A DNA stretch of 64,000 bases. Origin: Diploscapter coronatus (taxonomy: Eukaryota > Nematoda > Chromadorea > Rhabditida > Rhabditidae). Below the pieces are notes generated by a model, which was not told the DNA's origin, ran no database searches, and was given only the letters and a program-made list of their open reading frames with translations. Shown one piece after another: positions 25,118-36,900 of this stretch. A program made the translations under genes and the position numbers. Each line of letters starts with the position of its first letter. The stretch's first letter is position 1. The stretch covers positions 3,557,201 to 3,621,200 of the forward strand of contig OZ038422.1 of assembly GCA_964036155.1 (NCBI GenBank), written 5' to 3'.

Positions 25118-25466
25118 TATCGTTTGTCTCCAGAAAAGTGGCGTAAAATTTAAAAATCGTGAAAAATTACCAGAATATGTGTTTTATAAACTCATAAATT
25201 ACTTTATTCTCTTTTGCCGCACTACTTTAATTAATTGCCTTCGATAATGTCAATTGTCAAAACAATCTGTGCAGGAAACTTCGTTCATTTCTCATCATCA
25301 GAGCATTCGGGAATACGCTTTCAAATTGACTGCATCTTACCTTATTCGCGTTGAAAGTGCAACGGTTTTAAGACATTTTTGAATAGGTTGCTTAATTCTT
25401 CCCGACTTTTCACAATTTAAATTACAATTTAAACATTTCAAGTCAATTCACTGGAGACAAACGATA
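25118..25466. repeat. Inverted-repeat element, 16 bp ends
   Basis: TATCGTTTGTCTCCAG at 25118-25133 is perfectly repeated in inverted orientation at 25451-25466, enclosing about 350 bp of AT-rich noncoding DNA. This looks like a nonautonomous DNA transposon or its remnant. No clear target duplication was seen. Confidence 0.55.
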
Positions 25467-25926
25467 CACCAATCGTCGATTCATTATGAGACATTCTCAA
25501 TTTTTCCGTGATTATCTTATGGCACCTGTCTCGATGATAGGAATTCTAAGTTTCAAAATTTAAAAAAAAAAAAAAAAAAAGTTGACTATGTTCTTTTGAA
25601 AATACCGAGTAAAATAGCTATATTCAACGGCTTCTTTCGAGAAACTTGATGCGTGTGTTTGAGACGGCTAAGTGGGCTATCTTAAAAATTTTTTTTTTTT
25701 TTTTAATTTATTTAGAAAAAATATATTTTTTTTAAAATTAAATTTTTCATTTTCAGGCTCTCTTTTTATCGATTATTCCACAGTCATACTCTTTGTCGCT
25801 CTATTCCTATCTAGCCCTCTAGCCCCGATCAATATTGCACGCTATTTCTCCCCTTTCTGCTGCTCTAGAGGCGAGTAGAGGGAAGGGGGCAATTGTCTTG
25901 GTTCTATTCGCCTGCCCCCCTTCCAA

Positions 25927-26000
25927 TCCCTCATAGCTCAGTTGGTTAGAGCGTCGTGCTAATAACGCGAAGGTCCTAGGTTCGAGACCTAGTGGGGGAA
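25927..26000 (+). tRNA. tRNA-Ile (AAT anticodon)
   Basis: A complete 74 nt cloverleaf. Acceptor TCCCTCA (25927-25933) pairs with TGGGGGA (25993-25999), with one G-T pair, and A26000 is the discriminator. The D arm contains AGCTCAGTTGGTTAGAGC, the anticodon loop is CTAATAA giving anticodon AAT, and the T arm CTAGG-TTCGAGA-CCTAG is perfect. There is no intron. Both internal RNA polymerase III promoter boxes are intact. Confidence 0.97.
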
Positions 26001-26824
26001 TGAATCTTTTTGCAATAACTATAATCAAATTATACGAGAATAATATATTACTCGGCGTTTGTCGGAATTATATTTTGAATTTTCTTATTGCATTTTTGTA
26101 TTGATTCAGTGTACTGAATAAAATTGAGGGAAAAACTCGTTGTATCAGATTCGAAATATGCCAAGGAAAAAGGCGGGAGAAAGATAAAAAAAAAAAAAAG
26201 AAAATTTAACGGATTCTTAAATGCCGACATTGTTGACGTAGTGAACTAGAAAACCCCTGAATTACGAGGATCAAGTCCTGTTTGTTTGAAACGGAATTCG
26301 CAGAAAATCAATTCTAACTCACTTTTAGATCAAATCACGAGGATAATTATTGATGCAATCGGTAGTGAAAGTTCAGAGGCAAATATGTGTCTGCAAATTT
26401 GCTTGCAGGAAGTAAGGACTTTTCATATAGTCTCTTCATCACTATCACCCACTTGATAAAGGATCACTAATGCGGAAGATATTGGCATGCCTGTTTCAAG
26501 TCTTTCGCGTGAAGGAATTCATTTCTACTAATGGATACATACGCATGCGTTTTAGAAAAAATCTAAAACAATATCTTAACTTCCACACATAAAAATCTTT
26601 TAAACATTTTCATAGGGATAATACGTCCTTTTAATGGTTAAAAATTATCAGTTTAGATGCGAGAATGTTATCGGAATTTTATTTTAAAAGGCCTTCTAAA
26701 GATTGGAAGAATTTATTGAACAATATTCGACCATCCGAATACATTTGTGATTATTGGGTGACGAAATGATGAGATCATGATTTGAAAAAATAATCTAATA
26801 ATTTGGGCTATGAGTAGTCCACCT

Positions 26825-27161
26825 TCAACAATTCGTCCAGCTTCGAGCCGACGTATAGAACGCTCCAGCGAAGGCGTAATTTCTGTTAGATGGACGGATA
26901 GGCCTTGATCCCAATGAAGGTTCTGATTCTGTCGAATTGTCAGAGGATGCTTTTGGGTTTTTCGGAACGTTACGCTTGGCTGTTGCAAATGCGATTCCTC
27001 AACAATCATCATTATAATTTTTTGAATTAATAACTTATATAAATATTTTCTATTGATTAGGGGAGAAAAAATGTTGAACATGCTCTGCTTTACTAAATCG
27101 TCATCGTACCTGTTAGAGCAGCGAGTCCAGGAATGACGAGAAATTCGAAGAGGAATACCAT
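26825..27161 (-). CDS. Possible small secreted peptide
   Basis: Two exons, 27161-27110 and 26979-26825, join in phase to 68 aa. The start MVFLFEFLVIPGLAALT looks like a signal peptide, and the intron has GTACG and GCAACAG borders. The m part is Ser/Asn/Pro-rich with KR near its start and ends in GAFYTSARSWTNC. I do not recognise it. A different frame on the same strand is open for 122 codons (26713-27081) but is hydrophobic and Ile-rich in a way typical of chance frames. Support is limited to phase agreement and the signal-like start. Confidence 0.4.
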
Positions 27162-28333
27162 CTTTAGTTCCAGGTTTTTGATTCTAGTTAAAATTATCAG
27201 ATTATTTTTGTAGCGCAATATTCGGGGGTTATAGCTCAGATGCTAGTTCAAGAATATCCTAGTTTCAGAAGATTTGTTCGAAAATTCTAACAAGTGAATT
27301 TCTGTAGACCGATTTTGTAGCCAACAACGACAATCTGGTGAACTGTGGTCGTTTTATATCAGTTTGGCAATCTATCAATTTATCAGCCGAGCACATGAAG
27401 AGGCTTATCACCGCTTCCTCCTTCCACTTTTTGTGGGTCGAAACTCGTTCGGCTGCACTAAACGTGCCAGACGACAGTTTGCTTGCTCCTTACGCAAAAA
27501 CAAACGACATTATGATGATTTGAAGAGTAGTTAGCTGATAGGAAGTGAGCTGTTTAGGCGTCAAGCATCGGACCTAGGTAATGCCTATTTCATTATGACA
27601 CCATTTATTTGTGAAATATCTTCGTCCTAGACTTTAGGCAAAGCCGTCAAAATTTCATTAGGTCTGAAACATAGGTTGCAGATACAATAAAAGGTGTTTT
27701 GATGATGTGAGTTTTAGGCCTAGTTCAAGTCTGCTTCAGGAAGTATCGTTGATTGGAGAGAAAGTCGATATTCATTTTGCAATTAGAAATCGAAATAATG
27801 TTACGCAAAAGAGAAACTAGACGAATAGCGTAACTTTTGAATATCAACATTCTTATTGCAGCCAGCAACTTGATTATTGCTTGTTAGTTATCATTTTTCT
27901 TTATCAACTGATAAATCAATAACTTCAAATATTATATTGGGAAAAGTTGAGTGATCGTTCTATGTTTTGACTAATATCGCCGATGTTCTTTTAACAGTTA
28001 CCTTTTATCTTTTTATGTTCAGATTACTTTCAGACTTATTCAACCAAAATGAATAGACCATTTAGGCTTTCTATGTCCTTTTGAGTTTTTAGCCTGATTT
28101 GATTTATTTTCCATTCAATGACATTTCTATTCATAGGTTTACATTCTTAATGAGCTTAGGTAGTATAAATAGACTCAACAGAGGCGGTCGTTCTTCTTAT
28201 TCAGCCTTTACCCGGGTATACTACAGTACCCAATAAGGCGTTCTATTGTAATTTAGAGAGATCTCAATAAAGTTATTCCACTTGGACACGATAGTCTACA
28301 TTACTTGGAAATAAAGTTTTATTCTATCATAAG
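27162..28333. other. Intergenic region
   Basis: AT-rich DNA between the possible small peptide and the 3' end of the ZIP-like gene. It would hold the 3' UTR of the ZIP-like gene and the promoter of the small - strand gene. A 61-codon + strand frame (27338-27523) lacks any feature of a gene. I see no RNA gene or clear motif. Confidence 0.45.
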
Positions 28334-31300
28334 TTAGTGGTCGTCTCTTTTACTCATAAAATACATAAAAATCACACCGCCTGTAAACCCGAGGTATTGT
28401 AGCACTGTGACGAGCAGACTTTCTTTGAGGTTGACTTTGATGAGTTCATTGGTGGCTTCACGAAGATCGGGGATTTAAAATGCAATAATTAAACAATCGT
28501 CTAATAAAGTAGATATCATGAAAAACTGTCCTTAACTAAAAATTGTGCTAATTTTGAAAATCTAACAGAGCGAAGAAATCACTCACCAAAGTGCCAAGAA
28601 AAATATACATGTACATTCCTGATGAGATGGCGAAGATGTATTGGTCATACGATTCGTCTACGTTGTCCAGAAAGCAGCCTAAATTTAATAGAAACCTCAG
28701 AAATTATGCATGAAACTACCAGCAATGAATCCAATATAACTCAGCGCTATCGGAATTAGATTAAAGAAGATCGCTTTTTTCAGGCCCAACCCCGAGTTGG
28801 TCAAAATTGCAAGCATCCCTGAAAAAAACTAGGCGAAATTTTTGGGCCGAATTTTTTACATACCGACTTCCTGCGGAAGCTGCTGGGTCACGGCTGCGAT
28901 ACCCAAACTGATGCCTCGTTTGATGCTATCGGAGAAAGCAGCTCCTGACAAAATATAAAAAACGATTTTGAAAAATGATGAAAATTTAGCACTCAAGGTA
29001 ATAAGTCATTTTTGCACGATATTTTTTTATGGCCGGTTGCCAACTTACCCAATGACATCGCATCGACGAAGTTATTCGCCGAGCTTCCAAATATGATCAT
29101 AATAGCAACACTGGACACTTCTAACGCTGCAGACTCGATGACTCGCCTCTCGACTACACGAATGTCGACAGCCACCTCAGAATCGTTAGATTTGTTCTGA
29201 AATTTGATAAAAATCAACCTCAAAATGGAAATTCGACTAACGTCGTTGTTGGATACTTTAGTGTTTGAATCAGCAGTATTTGATGAGGATAGCCTTCGAA
29301 TTCGATCATCCGGCAGTGCCTGAAGAACATTTGATTGAATGAGAAGAATCAACCTGGATAGTGAACGTACGAAGCTCTGATTGCATGTGCTGTTAGTGTC
29401 ATGATCCTTCAACTCAACTTGATCTACGACGTTCAGGACGGCGACTTGGCGACGGGTTGACAGCTGTAAGAAAGAAGATTGTTTGTTTTTGTGGCAATCT
29501 GCAAATGACGTAATGACGTAACGTGAAATGATGAAACGTAAAAATAATGATTGAGCACAATGAAGTTGATAAGATTTGTGCAGAAAAAGGAAGCATTTCG
29601 TCGTTTACAAACTGCCGCTTTTATGAAGATTATGCTCACAGTTCTTGCTATCGCATTTGTCGCTAAGGCAACTTCGATTTCATCCTGAAATATGGTTTTG
29701 ATTAGAAGAATGCTAAAATGAATGGGACTCTCCAAACTTTGTATTTATTTTCGGAAATAACTTTACAACAAGCCAAAGGCAGGGCTGATTAGATAGAGCG
29801 TTATTGCTCTCCGACTTTGGTTTTACTATTCCCTTTTTGAGTGTGTTGACTATCATATATTTAGTTTATGCACCAAGAAGAATTGATATAAGAGAATTCC
29901 TGTGGGCCTTTCAAAAAACTTACAACGAGGTCAGCTCTTTCTTTCTGAAGAACAGCATCAGACAGTTTTCTCGCTGGTGTGACTTGCGCTTCCTTGTCCG
30001 ACTTAGCTAACTCTTGCTCTATCTTCGGTATGACGCGTGTTTCCACGTTTTTGCTATTGTCCTGAAAGTAAACATAATTCTACCTTATATCAACCTGTGC
30101 GTATGTATGACAACAAATATTCTCTATCCCAAAATTGTGAAATTGTGATGTTAATGTTTGAACAAGTTCAAAAGGACAGTTCAGGTTTCTCGTGACATCA
30201 TACGGCAAGTTTTCGCGTCATGATGTTGTGTAGATTCCAGATAATACGCTCTTATGAAAGAACCTACCTCATTTGGTATTTTTGGTCCAATTAAGATCGA
30301 AGTAATCGTGGACTGATGTACTTGGCGTCGAGAAGTACGTCTCTGAAATGGCTAACTATAGGCAAAAAAACCCTGAAAAATGAACCCTCCGTATCTCCAA
30401 AATGAGCTGCATGATTCTATCGACGGTGAAGAAGAAGTACATCGCACCAATAATGATCGCTGACTTGGCATGATACTCGAAGTCTTGAATGGTTGTGATT
30501 TGGAAAGCCTGAAAATCGTGAATGTGACTGAAGCAGTCCGGAATCACTGGAATAGAGAACAATTTTATTCCAGAGGACGATTTTCAGAATGATTGAAATT
30601 TCGACAGACCTTTGGCATCATAATAAAAAGCGTCGAGCCTGAGAGTGTTCCAATGCCCAGGGCAATTAGGAAAGACATCATTCGCTCATATAGAGACTTG
30701 CTTAGAAATCGGACTGTCAGAAAGCATAGCGGTGATGCCCACGAGCAGAGGCAAATGAAAAGAAGGCCGATGACCCAGGCTAAATTGTATTTCTAAAAGA
30801 CAAGTTTGGAAAGAATTCGAGATTTGAGAACCTCATAAGAAAACACAGTTTAATGAGTATGAATGAAACGGTTTCGAAATAAAAGGGAGATTCTGAATTG
30901 GGTACAAACCTAGGGAGAATTGTAACCAGACTCATAAAATATATGATGGGTAGGTCACAGGACCACCCTGACTTAAGTCCTCCCTAGATCTGATTAGGTA
31001 TTGTACAAGCCAGTTATGTTGAAGATAAGACACGAGGGATACACGTGATTTTCATCCATCAGTGACATTTTAAAAAATAATGCTAAAAACTTCTCACTCT
31101 TCCACCTCGGCGGTTTGTCGTTGCTCTCTATCGAGTCGAGGTAGTTTCCGAAGTCCTGCGGGAAGAAGGAAACGGCTGGATCTGGCTGTTGATTCGTGTT
31201 CGTGTTTATGTTCTAAATGTCCAAACGATGCGCCAGAGATGATCGCGTTTATATCGACATTCCAGTAGCTTACCATAAAAAGTGGATTTGGATTGGTCGA

Positions 31301-31369
31301 GTTGACTGTGGAGTAGTAAAATGGGGTTGGGGCTGACGTCGACGACAGATTATTAATCGGAGAGTTCAT
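28334..31369 (-). CDS. ZIP (SLC39) family membrane protein lacking metal-ligand histidines
   Basis: Thirteen exons give 514 aa: 31369-31274, 31212-31098, 30779-30610, 30508-30386, 30342-30268, 30061-29924, 29684-29640, 29463-29242, 29196-29049, 28944-28864, 28818-28720, 28678-28587, 28474-28334. Eight hydrophobic segments are arranged as in ZIP metal transporters, with a long charged loop (about 165-345) between the third and fourth. Diagnostic stretches are LPQEVGMLAILTNSGLGLKK and GMYMYIFLGTLIPDL. In ZIPs the fourth helix has HNxxDG and the fifth HExPHE; here they read NNFVDA (369-374) and QQLPQE (398-403), and the helix-2 HLLPE-type motif is IMMPK. The loop has no histidine cluster. Transport of zinc or iron by the usual site is therefore doubtful. 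The last intron ends ..TTTTAA before the required exon start, with no usable AG. The N-terminus shows no signal peptide and may lack an exon. Confidence 0.85.
30927..30992. repeat. Dispersed repeat in ZIP-like gene intron
   Basis: About 66 bp (core GGGTAGGTCACAGGACCACC, then CTTAAGT and CTAGATCT) matches 52767-52833 at roughly three quarters of positions in the same orientation. The second copy continues into sequence also related to 49100-49125. It lies in the second intron of the ZIP-like gene. Confidence 0.6.
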
Positions 31370-32625
31370 TGGAAGTGATTTCAGTGTTTGGAGATCGACT
31401 AACTACGAATTCAAAGAGTAGAAATGAAGGTTGAAATCTGAAAAATCTTTATATAGTAACATCGAAATAACTAAGAATAGTGAATTTTGCAAAAAAAAAA
31501 TCCTCAAAAATCTAAATCTCAAAAGAATTAATTTTATCTGTTCTTGGTTAAATTGAAAGAGAATAAACGGGTAAAAATTTTGCAGTAAATCATGTTTTGT
31601 GAGCTCAGATTGGTAAGACTTGAGAGATAGCTTTTTATTTTAGCTCTGGAGCCCTGAAACGTTTCAGAACAAATCTTAGAACACATTTGAAAATATTTTG
31701 ATCTAATCGAATATGAACATTGAACAAAAATGGACAGGTAAGGTAAGAAATACACGGAAAAATTGTGGAACATATTTGTGGAATCGGTGTGTCAAACACG
31801 GTTTTTTTCAGTGCTCTGGTTGATCTATTGTCCAAAATCACTACCTTAACTACTTTTCTCGCCGCTATTTTAGAGACTCGACATTTGCGCTGTGCGTCTT
31901 TATTATTTTCTGATACACTAAATATTTACCAACTGTAACGCTGTCTGTACGTGGAAATTTTACGAAAACAAAGAGTATTGATATAGGTTCGCGAAGTATT
32001 TCGAACTCTGAAGTTGACAATGTTCAAGCGTACTCATTGGAAGCACAGATCATCGGAAATAATGGAATTGATCCGAGTTTGGTTTGATCTTTTGAACGAG
32101 AAAGTATGTTTCAACCTTTCAGAAATTGACTAAATTAAAAAATATAATAATATTGTTAGCATCATACTGAATGAGCGATAAATTTTATCATTTCAACTTG
32201 ATATCATAAGAAAATGTATATTTATTACCAGCGACTAGGCATAATTTAGATTCAACTTTTATTTATTTGTTTCTAAATCTTGTAACTAGGCATTAAAATG
32301 CAATATTTTATTGGAATAGTAGCCAAATTTTGAATACTTAAATGATGACGCTAAACTAGATTTATCGCAGTGCTGCAATGTTATCTTTGATCGATCAAAC
32401 TTCCATCCAAAGAAATAATATCTGTAATTGCATCATTCCAAAGATTTTGCACGCATGCTCAAAGAAACTCACGTTGATTTCATGCTCGTAAAATTTTAAA
32501 AGTCGACATTTGGAAGAGATGCCACATAAACTTCACCGCTACTGGTAGGCCTTTATTTAAATATTCTGATTACTTCAGTTTGTTATCGAAGAAAATTTGA
32601 TCATCCTTCATCCATACTAGGCTAA
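31370..32625. other. Divergent intergenic region
   Basis: About 1.25 kb separate the ZIP-like gene (-) and the cytochrome b561 gene (+), so this should contain both promoters and any missing 5' exon of the ZIP-like gene. It is AT-rich. I see no gene in it. Confidence 0.5.
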
Positions 32626-33922
32626 ATGACCAATACGACGCTGGTAACTGAAACAGTTGCATCGGCAAAACCTGTATCCCGAAAGAGGACTTGGAAAATC
32701 TCGTATTATGATGTTCTATTGAATGTGACTCAATTCTTCGGATTTTCAACGATTTGTTTATCAGGTACAAAACTAATGCTTACAGTAAAGTGATTCTTTC
32801 TATCCTTTACCCTCTTATTTCACACCATTTCTCAGAAAACTAAGTGAAAACTACAAGAGGATGATAGTGGTAAGAGGGTGAATACTACAGGTAATCAGTA
32901 AAATTACCAAACTCTCAGGTTATTATTTCAACTCTACAAAGTATGGAATGCAATGGCCGAAGGAAGAGGATATTCCAAGCCAAAAAGCCGCAGATTATTT
33001 CCATGGATTCTTCATGACGCTAGGATTGATCTTCTTTCAGGGAGAAGGTGAAAATTCCGATATTTTATATGATATTGTAAAACTCGAATTCAACTTATCA
33101 AAGTAAAATATTTCATCAATATTATTTGCAGTTTTCAGTAATATATTATTTTTTAGGATTGCTTTCATTCCGACTGTACAAGAACGAACAGAGATTCATT
33201 TCAAAACTCATCCACTTGACTCTTCACAGCATTGCTGTAGGATTCCTCGTTACCGCGCTTGTCTGCATAATTACGGCGAAGAGTTTGAAGGTTAATTTTG
33301 AAATATAAGAAAAAATAATCTGCACATCTTTAGAATGAACACCATTTCACATCATTTCATGGATGGTTTGGTCTCTTAACGATGCTGATTTACGTGGTTC
33401 AAGTAAGTTTGAAATTTCTGAAACATGCATCTTTAAATATTTTCCAATTTGTTCCTTGTTACACTTTTATCGCGAAAATGTATAGGATTTCCAAATGGGT
33501 TGTGGGTTAATGAAGATAATTTTTTTAAGAAGCTTTCGAAATCCAAACGAAGAACCACAAAGTTTTCAGTTCGCTTTCGGATTTGGTCATTTCTGTTTCC
33601 CTGGGGTGCGACTTCACGTTCAATCGAAACTCATTCCAGTTCATCGATTTTTGGGAATCGTTTCATTTTTCGCCTGCTCGATTCAGGTTATCGTCGGACA
33701 TGTTCAGCTCTACAGTTGGAATGGAGGGTGAGGTTTTGATGAAGGGAAAAATTAACAGATTTGAGTTCCAGAAATTGCTCCAGTTTGTTTGGATGCGATC
33801 AAGCCGTTGATTTGATCTACAGGATTTTAATGATCTCGTTAATCATTTACGCAATTCTAGTAATTTTCTGTGTCATGACTCCGAAATGGAGGAGAACAAA
33901 GTCGTTGAATGAAGAGGAATAA
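32626..33922 (+). CDS. Cytochrome b561 (transmembrane ascorbate-dependent reductase)
   Basis: Six exons give 259 aa: 32626-32764, 32919-33047, 33157-33290, 33334-33402, 33570-33727, 33772-33922. Cytochrome b561 proteins are six-helix diheme enzymes that move electrons from cytosolic ascorbate across a membrane, for example to ferric iron or monodehydroascorbate. Six hydrophobic segments are visible. The four heme-ligand histidines of the family are present at about H75 (DYFHGFFMTLG), H113 (KLIHLTLHSIA), H143 (TSFHGWFGLL) and H182 (IPVHRFLGIV), and the GHFCFPG turn between helices 4 and 5 fits. The N-terminus is cytosolic and basic, the C-terminus ends in a charged tail. The ATG follows an acceptor-like CTAG by a few bases. 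Length is normal for the family. Intron 1 contains a short imperfect inverted repeat around ACCCTCTTA (about 32815-32883). Confidence 0.95.
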
Positions 33923-36900
33923 ACATATTTTTACATGCCAATTTATCTTCTACTAAACTAAATTTGCATGAGCGATGAAATTGTTATTTTAATTTTCGAA
34001 ACATAACCTGCCAGATTTCAAGTTTGCCAAATTTCGCAACTTTGATTAATTTCTTCCTGTCACTTGTCACTTCGCACGCAAAGTCGACAATCTGTTCATT
34101 TATTCATAAGTCAGCAGGTGACGAGTTTTTTCCGGCAACTCAAAATGGCGGAAGGGAAAACTCAAGGTCCTTTCTCGAGGACTTGGAAACCCTAATTTCT
34201 CTTATATGCAGAAGGATATGCAACGAACACCGGCAGAACTATTAGATAATCAAAATTTTCGAAAAACCTTTCCATATGTAGAAAGATAGGGAAACAAAAC
34301 TGGATTGGATAAATCATCTAATCCCATTTGTATTTCGAGTTTAAACGCTTGCTGACAGCAAATGAATGACTCGATTTCCGATCCTTTGAGAACAGATTGG
34401 CTTAGAGACGAAAAAGGCAAGCGGGACTGAGTCATAAGCAGATGTTAGGTGAGGAATCTTTTTGAAGACAAATTTCGTTTTATGCTTCAGAAGTTCGCTA
34501 GTGTTCTGAATAATAATGGCGTCTTTAGTAGACTGATTATATTCGCAAGAAATGTACATTTGAAAAGCTACGTTTCAGAGACTTCCAAGTATTCACTATT
34601 TTCTGTAAAATGTTATCATAGCGTTATCTCATAATAGATTCTTAATAACAAAAGCAAATTACGAATGATGTTACGATATGTTTCAAGAGTCTCCTCGAAA
34701 TGTGGTTAATTCTATCTACATATTGACCAACGTGTTTCCCTAATTTATCAATGCACTATTAAAAATCCAACTTCTCAAAATTCCTAATCATTTTACGAAT
34801 CAAGATAATCACCCCAATATCAGACCTATCCAAATTTTCGCATTTATGGTCATTCATCCGTTTATCGCTTCTCATCTGATTTCCTGCACTGCGGCTTTCC
34901 CTTCCTTCTTCTTTCTCTTCATCGATTTTTCTGATTTGCATCATTTGCGTCATAAGCTTATTCCGCCTCTCTGCATTTCTGCATTTGGCAGATTTGATAT
35001 ATTGATTGACGCTTTCTATCAGCGATTATCTTTTTCGAGTTTTGTGGTTATCTGCACTACCAGCCACGTAACATTTTTCCGAAATTTACTTATATCATGA
35101 GTAATTTTGTGACCTGCATGAATTAAGTTGAACTGAGCTAACTTATAATGATAGTTGTTATAAGGTAATTTTCCTTGAAACTTTCTTGATTTTCCACAAA
35201 ATCGCCACTTCAAATTACCACCTTCCTAATAATTCATTGGGTTTACTAAAAGTTGAAACTTACTTGAATATTTATTCTGTTAAGGCGATTGGAATGTTTT
35301 AGGCAATTAACTACGCAAAAAGCTCGACAATAATTGCATATCTTATGTTCAGTTAATTCAAGCGATAATTTGAAACCTAAGTAATTTTCGACATTCTTGA
35401 CTATATTTTCAATTCCATACTAAAAACTAACTTTTCCTATTCGTGTAGTGATTCGTATGCTTTCATCCCTTAGATGTAAACCGTTGATCACGTTAAGGGG
35501 GCTAGGTACATTTCATTTTTCGGGTAATTAACCTTACGTTCCACTGTTAATCCTATTTTCTCAACCCCCATTTTTCACTAACACCGCAAATTCAGAGCTT
35601 CAGTTAAAATTAGAGTAGCTATGCTGCTTTTGTATTCTTTGTAATTTACAAATCTATCACCTACCATACGTGAAAAATTGACTAAACTTTGTTTTAGAGA
35701 GTGTTATTAGGGAAAGAAAAATGATGAATTTCAAAACTGTACTAGTTGTTTGCTGTTTAATTATACAGTGGGTCAAATCGGAATAACTATGTTGTTCTTA
35801 CATGCTATTATTCATGTTTTTCGACCCCATTGTTCAATGACCGCAGAGTTTCTCTTCTCTATCTTCACTGATTTTTGCATGATTACTAGTTTTGCAGAGA
35901 AAGTAGGACAACTCGTTAGTCATCGGCAAATGCAAAATCCAAAATATTGTTGCAAGTTGCAGTATTTTTCAGTTATAGTATGGTAAAAAGTAAAATGAAA
36001 ATTGTCACGCAATTAGCAAACCACATCTTGATGTTTTAAATGTTTACTTCGAGATTTTCTGCACCATACAAATATTTCTTTGACAAAACCATATCAAGTA
36101 TCACACAGAAAAGTCTCGCAGCCTAATTAGCCACGCGAGAAAGTCTCCATTATTTACAACATTGTGTATTTCCCTGCAAATTTCCTGCAAGCCCCATTCT
36201 CTGATCGGATGTTTTGACGATTTGCCTAATTTGATCTACCAAATCTCTGAATGCGGCCAAATTCTGACGTCATAAATGGACGCGACGAGATTTAATGATC
36301 ACTATCACCAAATCATAAAAGTTAGCCAATTTGGGTTTAGTGAATTGCCTCTGCATGAAAAGTCAGAAAATGATCAAAAAATGATAGGATACGAAATTTT
36401 ATCTCCGTATCCCCATAGGGGGATTTGGTGTTGCGATGTATTCAACCTGTCCATAAAGTTCTGACTGCAACATAAAATTAGCGAAAAATAGCATGTTTCT
36501 CAGAATAGTTCATCTATTTTCTCTTCGATGTTCGTTTTTCGCAAATTGGCAAATATCATTTTATGACCCTCTTGTACTCGCCACTGAATTCGCCTATCTG
36601 CCAGGCCTCTTGTCATTTTTCCTGCAGACAGGACAACTTCAGTTTCAACATTCAAAGACTCAAAGAATGGTTGAATGAGTGACAAACTTCCTCCTTCGAA
36701 AATTATTAGGCTGCGTCATCATGTTAGTTTTAGACTAACCCTAATTTTGCTATTTTAGTCTATTTTAGTCAGGAAGTACTTACCCTGCAGAAGTTTAACT
36801 AATTGAGTACATTTTTATTATGTTTCATTGAAATGAGTACTTTCAATTCATCGACGTCGCTTAGTCGTTACTTTTTTAAACTCGATTTAATTTTTATCTT

